Shown here in pieces: positions 60,436-64,000 of a stretch of DNA of 64,000 nucleotides. Position numbers and translations under genes: made by a program. The notes beneath the pieces were generated by a model. That model was not told the DNA's origin and made no database searches. It saw only the letters and a program-made list of their open reading frames with translations. Position 1 is the stretch's first letter, and each line of letters opens with the position of its first letter. The stretch is from Enterococcus gilvus ATCC BAA-350 (lineage in GTDB: Bacteria > Bacillota > Bacilli > Lactobacillales > Enterococcaceae), in assembly GCF_000407545.1 (NCBI RefSeq), contig NZ_ASWH01000003.1, forward strand, positions 1-64,000. The letters are read 5' to 3'.

Positions 60436-60608
60436 TATTATTGTCTCGTTGCAGATAATCTGTGACGCACTAGGCAGGAGCGTAGCCCGTCGGTACTTCG
60501 ACGGCACCTTTCTTTCAATGATCCACCTCTGGATTGCAGTCCTTTGGCGGGGAGAAAGATTGGGGCTCCTGTTTTCGCGTTTTGTCGGCTTCCTGCCGAC
60601 GCAAAAAC
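60436..60608 (+). ncRNA. Candidate small structured RNA near repA
   Basis: An extended -10 (TGGTATTAT, 60433-60441) is followed by a domain closed by CAGGAGC (60475-60481) with GCTCCTG (60565-60571). It encloses CCGTCG-GTACTT-CGACGG and ATCCA-CCTC-TGGAT, and ends with the stem GTCGGC-TTCCT-GCCGAC (arm Y of the inverted pair). No convincing protein frame. Possibly a replication-control or toxin-antitoxin RNA; hypothesis only. Confidence 0.45.
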
Positions 60609-61015
60609 ATGTATATTCAGTTTTATTATTTCGTTCATAAAACTCTTTAATTTATTTCTAATTTTTTGAGTTGTTCTCGCACATAGAGTAACATACTTTT
60701 TTTTATTAGCAAACACCTTTTTGGCATCGTGTAATTAATTACCAACTTGAGCACAGCCCTCCTCAAACACCTTAGAATCATTAGAAAACTCCACAAACAA
60801 TATATTTAAAACTAAAATACGCCATTATCTTAACTGAAATGTTTGTACGCTGTCAACAGCTTAACCACGCGTTTTGTAAGCGCTACCCGTTATTTTATAA
60901 TAATTCTAATTAGTTATTATTAGTTATTTTAACAAGAAACTTTTTTTAATTTTAAATTCCTTATTCTAACTTGAGATTAATGTACTTTTTATTAAAAAAT
61001 TGCTACCAAAAAAAT
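60609..61015. other. AT-rich stretch downstream of repA
   Basis: No gene seen. AT-rich, with GTTATTATTAGTTATTTT-type direct repeats around 60890-60940. It is downstream of the repA stop; no clear terminator hairpin found. Confidence 0.35.
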
Positions 61016-62011
61016 TTAAAATGTACGCTGATCTTTGAATTTAGGTGTCACTTGCTCTTCAAAGAAATTCCGCACATAAACAAAAATGAGATTTTGTAGG
61101 TTCTCTACTTTTTCAGTTCGTTGCTTTTGATATGCTTTTAATAAAGTCACATAGAGCAAAGCATCTGCTGTAGATCCATTTAACTCACCAATTTCCTCGT
61201 ATACTATGTGGATACCTGTATTTTGTTTTGCTTTGTTTTTAGCATTATGAATTGTTTTTACAGTATCATTTGCTTCAGCAAATGAATTCGAGTAGCTTTT
61301 TATCAAAGTTAGAACCGTTTTAGGAATGAATGTCCCAATACTAGCGTCTTGCATCAATTCGACAAAGTTATCTAAGAGCAATTGATCTTGTAGGCGGTCT
61401 TTTTCAGTGTCTATATTGTGTCTATTAGTGTCTAGGTAATTATTATTAAATACTTGACTGATTTTCATACCCTCTGATTTATCAACGTTTTGTCTGGGTA
61501 TGATTTTCATACCCTCTTGTACCCCAACAGATTCAGCGGTCACTTTACTTCCTGGGGTGGGTATGATTTTCATACCCTGCGATTCTACCTTGTTTTCACT
61601 GTTGTCTGCATCGAACTGCTCAAGCATATAAATGTCATTCTCAGTAATATTCAGTTCAGCTAAATACATTCTATTTGGATTTTGTTTGCCTAGTTTTTTA
61701 TTAAAACCCATGTCTTTTTGAAGCAGCAACCCATACTTTTCTAGGTTCTTTTTTATATCGATTGCTTTTTGTTTCTGGCAGTTTAATACACTGCAAAGTT
61801 CTTTTGTAGTGTAGGTGAAATAGATGTTTCCTTCTTCATCAACCTGTCGCTTTGCGATCGCTGCTTGCAGTCTCGCCTTTAAAAGCATGTATGCTATTTT
61901 GGTGGAGTCTGACATTTTGCGATAGTCCTCTGAAACTAAAAAGACTTTAGGAAATTGATAGTATAATTCGTTGTAAACACGATCTGCTTTAAAATAATTA
62001 AACTCTGACAT
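61016..62011 (-). CDS. repA: RepA_N-family replication initiator
   Basis: 331 residues. The conserved RepA_N winged-helix domain covers the first 130 residues (FNYFKADRVYNELYYQFPKV, LKARLQAAI, YTTKELCSVLNCQKQKAIDI). The middle contains three near-identical GMKI(I)P/S segments in a variable linker, and the C-terminal host-specific domain follows. Start behind AAGGGAG. RepA_N initiators drive theta replication of large enterococcal plasmids, with the origin commonly inside repA. Divided from parB by the repeat array. Confidence 0.93.
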   Translation of the reverse strand: MSEFNYFKADRVYNELYYQFPKVFLVSEDYRKMSDSTKIAYMLLKARLQAAIAKRQVDEEGNIYFTYTTKELCSVLNCQKQKAIDIKKNLEKYGLLLQKDMGFNKKLGKQNPNRMYLAELNITENDIYMLEQFDADNSENKVESQGMKIIPTPGSKVTAESVGVQEGMKIIPRQNVDKSEGMKISQVFNNNYLDTNRHNIDTEKDRLQDQLLLDNFVELMQDASIGTFIPKTVLTLIKSYSNSFAEANDTVKTIHNAKNKAKQNTGIHIVYEEIGELNGSTADALLYVTLLKAYQKQRTEKVENLQNLIFVYVRNFFEEQVTPKFKDQRTF

Positions 62012-62119
62012 AATATTTACTCCCTTAGCAATTCTCTTATTTCTAAATAATTGCTGTTCTTAAAGTAATCTCACTCTGAAGATACACAAGTGTTTTCCTT
62101 TATTCAAGCGAAAAAACGG

Positions 62120-62750
62120 GTGAAATCAATAAGGTACTACTTTAAAAAGCAATAAATCACTACCGTAATAACAGATTACGTACTACCGCAATAAACCCAG
62201 TATTGTCATTATGTACTACCGTAATAATATTTAGGGTAGTACATAACACGAGTGTTTAACCAATTGTCCACTACCTTAATTAATCAAAATAAATAAATAC
62301 CCACTACTTTAAATGATAATAATTAACTACCATAATACATTTATAAAAAACTACCTAAATTAACGTTTCATAGAAAAACACTTTTTACGAAATTGTTCCC
62401 GATGATTGCTATTCTAAAAGAGTTACTCATAAATAAAGAAAGCGCTATACATATAGATATAAATACAAACTACCATGAATATAGTTGATACAAAGAATTG
62501 TTAACTACCTTAAATACCTATTAAGGACTACCTTTATTCATTATTTTTCCAGGTTAGCTTTTCTTATTGACTACCATAATTTAACAAATATCTTAATTAT
62601 ATACTACCGTTATTATGATAAATAACTACCATAATACATAATCATTCGATATTATGTACTACCTTAAATGTACATAATGGTAGTATAGATTCCAACTTTT
62701 ACGTAATAAAAAACTACCTTAATTTATTAAGGTAGTAGGTAAATATTTCA
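62120..62750. repeat. Array of about 19 dispersed ACTACC(N)TAAT motifs (centromere/iteron-like)
   Basis: ACTACCTTAAT, ACTACCGTAAT and ACTACCATAAT variants recur between repA and parB (for example near 62159, 62179, 62213, 62269, 62326, 62504, 62568, 62625, 62655, 62712), mostly in one orientation; a few are inverted (62238, 62677, 62728). Two clusters leave a gap at about 62370-62465. In pAD1-like plasmids comparable TAGTA-type repeats beside the ParA/ParB genes act in partition. No gene lies in this stretch. Confidence 0.8.
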
Positions 62751-62753
62751 AAA

Positions 62754-63287
62754 TTAGTTGTCAATTCCCCATCTTTTTCTCAAATCATTTATTGTGTCTT
62801 TTTCAATCTGATCTGCTGATTTAACGATATTTCCATCTTCATCGACTTGTTCGATTGTGGGATGCTTTTCTCGAAAAATTTCTAGATCTCTTATGACATC
62901 ATTTAGTAAATCAATTTTATCTTCTTTTGTTAGGTTTTGTTTTACATAAAGATCGAGTGACTTTCTTAAAAGTTCATCCTTATTCAAATTTGTTTCGTAT
63001 TTTTCTACCATAGAACGAGAAGTCGAATTTAGGATAGCTGATAACTTAATTGGCTGCGTAGAAGCATGTGATCGGTCAAAATTCTTAATTGGTGCTCCAA
63101 CATTTCTCTTGGCTTTACGAGTCTTTTCTTTTGGAGTGGTAACTCTTATAGGGGCTTCGTTATTATTTTTGATAGTCGGCATATCTTGATTTTGAATATC
63201 TGAATCACTTTTATGACTGGCTTGCTTTATAGCGTCCATTCCGTTACTCGTTTTATTGAAAATGCTTAGGTCCTTAATATCGGCCAT
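62754..63287 (-). CDS. parB: Plasmid partition protein, small ParB-like (PrgO/RepC type)
   Basis: 177 residues. Disordered basic N-terminus (KEKTRKAKRNVGAPIKNFD), a ribbon-helix-helix-like central part (PIKLSAILNSTSRSMVEKYE, KDELLRKSLDLYVK) and an acidic C-terminus. 17 bases after parA; next to the repeat array that it probably binds. Assignment rests on context plus fold pattern. Confidence 0.75.
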   Translation of the reverse strand: MADIKDLSIFNKTSNGMDAIKQASHKSDSDIQNQDMPTIKNNNEAPIRVTTPKEKTRKAKRNVGAPIKNFDRSHASTQPIKLSAILNSTSRSMVEKYETNLNKDELLRKSLDLYVKQNLTKEDKIDLLNDVIRDLEIFREKHPTIEQVDEDGNIVKSADQIEKDTINDLRKRWGIDN

Positions 63288-63304
63288 TGAAATTTCCCCC
63301 TTAC

Positions 63305-64000
63305 TTATTGATACCAGGTTTTATGAATCTCAAGTTCATCGTAGATATCTTTGAAAATTTGGTGAGTTTTTCGATCCCAATGGTCGATTTTCCCTGTTTT
63401 TGTCTTTTCTAGCGTAATTCCTGAGCCATCGTATCTCTTTAGACGAGCATTTTTTAGGACTACTGTATTTATTAGATGTTCCTGGTAAATAGTCTGAGCT
63501 TGCGCGTACATTTCTTTATCTACTGCATCCTTCGTTTCTAGCATGAAAGGTATAACACCGACTACTTTCAAATTAGTATTGAATTCTTTAACAAAGTAAT
63601 CCATATATTCCATGTATTGCAAGCCATTTCTCATAGATTTTACTTGTGTTTGAAGAATTACGATTACCCAGTCAGCCATGTACATAGCTGACTTAGTGTA
63701 AACTGAGATACTTGGTGGTACATCGAAGTAAATACGATCGTATTTATCAAATATAGGACTTAATCTTTCCTCGATATACTTGAACTGATCGTTTGAACTC
63801 GAATATTGCTCTTTCACCCAATCATCGAACATTTCAAAAGAAATATTGGCAGGTAAAACATCAAGATTGTTTATGATCGGGTAAATAGCATCTTCTACTG
63901 GAACCCCATGCATTAACACATCCGTAATCGTATTATCAAATGATAAAAGTTCTCCACCGCCATCTTCTTCACTATAGTTCATATGAGTTAAGTTAAGCAC
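63305..64000 (-). CDS. parA: ParA-type partition ATPase, partial (N-terminus beyond window)
   Basis: The C-terminal 231 residues are visible; the frame is open to the right edge. Contains the ParA signature DRIYFDVPPSISVYTKSAM (switch region with D-x-PPS) and DWVIVILQTQVKSMRNGLQY, KVVGVIPFML. The Walker A motif must lie beyond 64000. Works with ParB and the repeat array to segregate the plasmid. Confidence 0.88.
   Translation of the reverse strand: MLNLTHMNYSEEDGGGELLSFDNTITDVLMHGVPVEDAIYPIINNLDVLPANISFEMFDDWVKEQYSSSNDQFKYIEERLSPIFDKYDRIYFDVPPSISVYTKSAMYMADWVIVILQTQVKSMRNGLQYMEYMDYFVKEFNTNLKVVGVIPFMLETKDAVDKEMYAQAQTIYQEHLINTVVLKNARLKRYDGSGITLEKTKTGKIDHWDRKTHQIFKDIYDELEIHKTWYQ

Overview
The window looks like part of a large, low-GC conjugative plasmid of an Enterococcus. 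The evidence is a RepA_N-type initiator with ParA/ParB partition genes and a centromere-like repeat array at the right end, a complete Tcp/VirB-like transfer operon on the minus strand, LPxTG and sortase genes, type I and type II toxin-antitoxin loci, and many insertion-sequence remnants of enterococcal type. No rRNA or tRNA gene and no CRISPR array was seen. Almost every plasmid gene is on the minus strand.

Left end (1-8.5 kb). A very large secreted protein of InlB-B/Flg_new repeats runs off the left edge. Its gene carries nearly identical 492-bp tandem repeats. Upstream is a winged-helix regulator, then a tyrosine recombinase gene bracketed by two 28-bp sites in inverted orientation (26/28 identical). 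Inside the bracket a well-formed promoter points outward, away from the regulator in this copy. This has the architecture of a self-contained invertible-promoter phase switch and is, in my view, the most exciting part of the window.

IS-bounded cargo (8.5-21 kb). Degenerate IS3, IS6 and ISL3 pieces flank two imported modules. The first is a mec/bla-like operon: a low-affinity class B PBP of the PBP5/PBP2a type, a BlaR1/MecR1 sensor-protease and a BlaI/MecI repressor, with matching 14-bp operators. The second is a PTS/deacetylase operon with a BglG-type antiterminator, a RAT/terminator leader and a CcpA-type cre site.

Small-gene region (21-30 kb). This holds VanZ-like, HXXEE and GyrI-like proteins, an extracellular nuclease, SSB and several small unknown proteins. 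Dispersed among them are six copies of an exactly 52-bp element with GATACTC/GAGTATC ends and two copies of a 340-nt sequence that behaves like a structured RNA; a third copy is at 58 kb. A type I Hol-Tox toxin-antitoxin locus follows.

Transfer region (30-48 kb). An SPFH protein, a SprT-like protein and a replication-relaxation-like protein precede a strongly structured oriT candidate: a 27-bp perfect inverted repeat nested inside a 17-bp perfect one, plus five 11-bp direct repeats. The transfer operon follows (coupling ATPase, VirB6-like, VirB4, TcpC/D/E-like, peptidoglycan hydrolases).

Surface and maintenance region (48-64 kb). Here are a GH73-M23 hydrolase, small regulators, a Spx-like protein lacking its redox cysteines, a sortase, a thioester/Cna-B/VaFE adhesin behind a short-ORF/terminator leader, DUF5648 secreted proteins, HicAB, structured non-coding stretches, RepA, the repeat array, ParB and a partial ParA.
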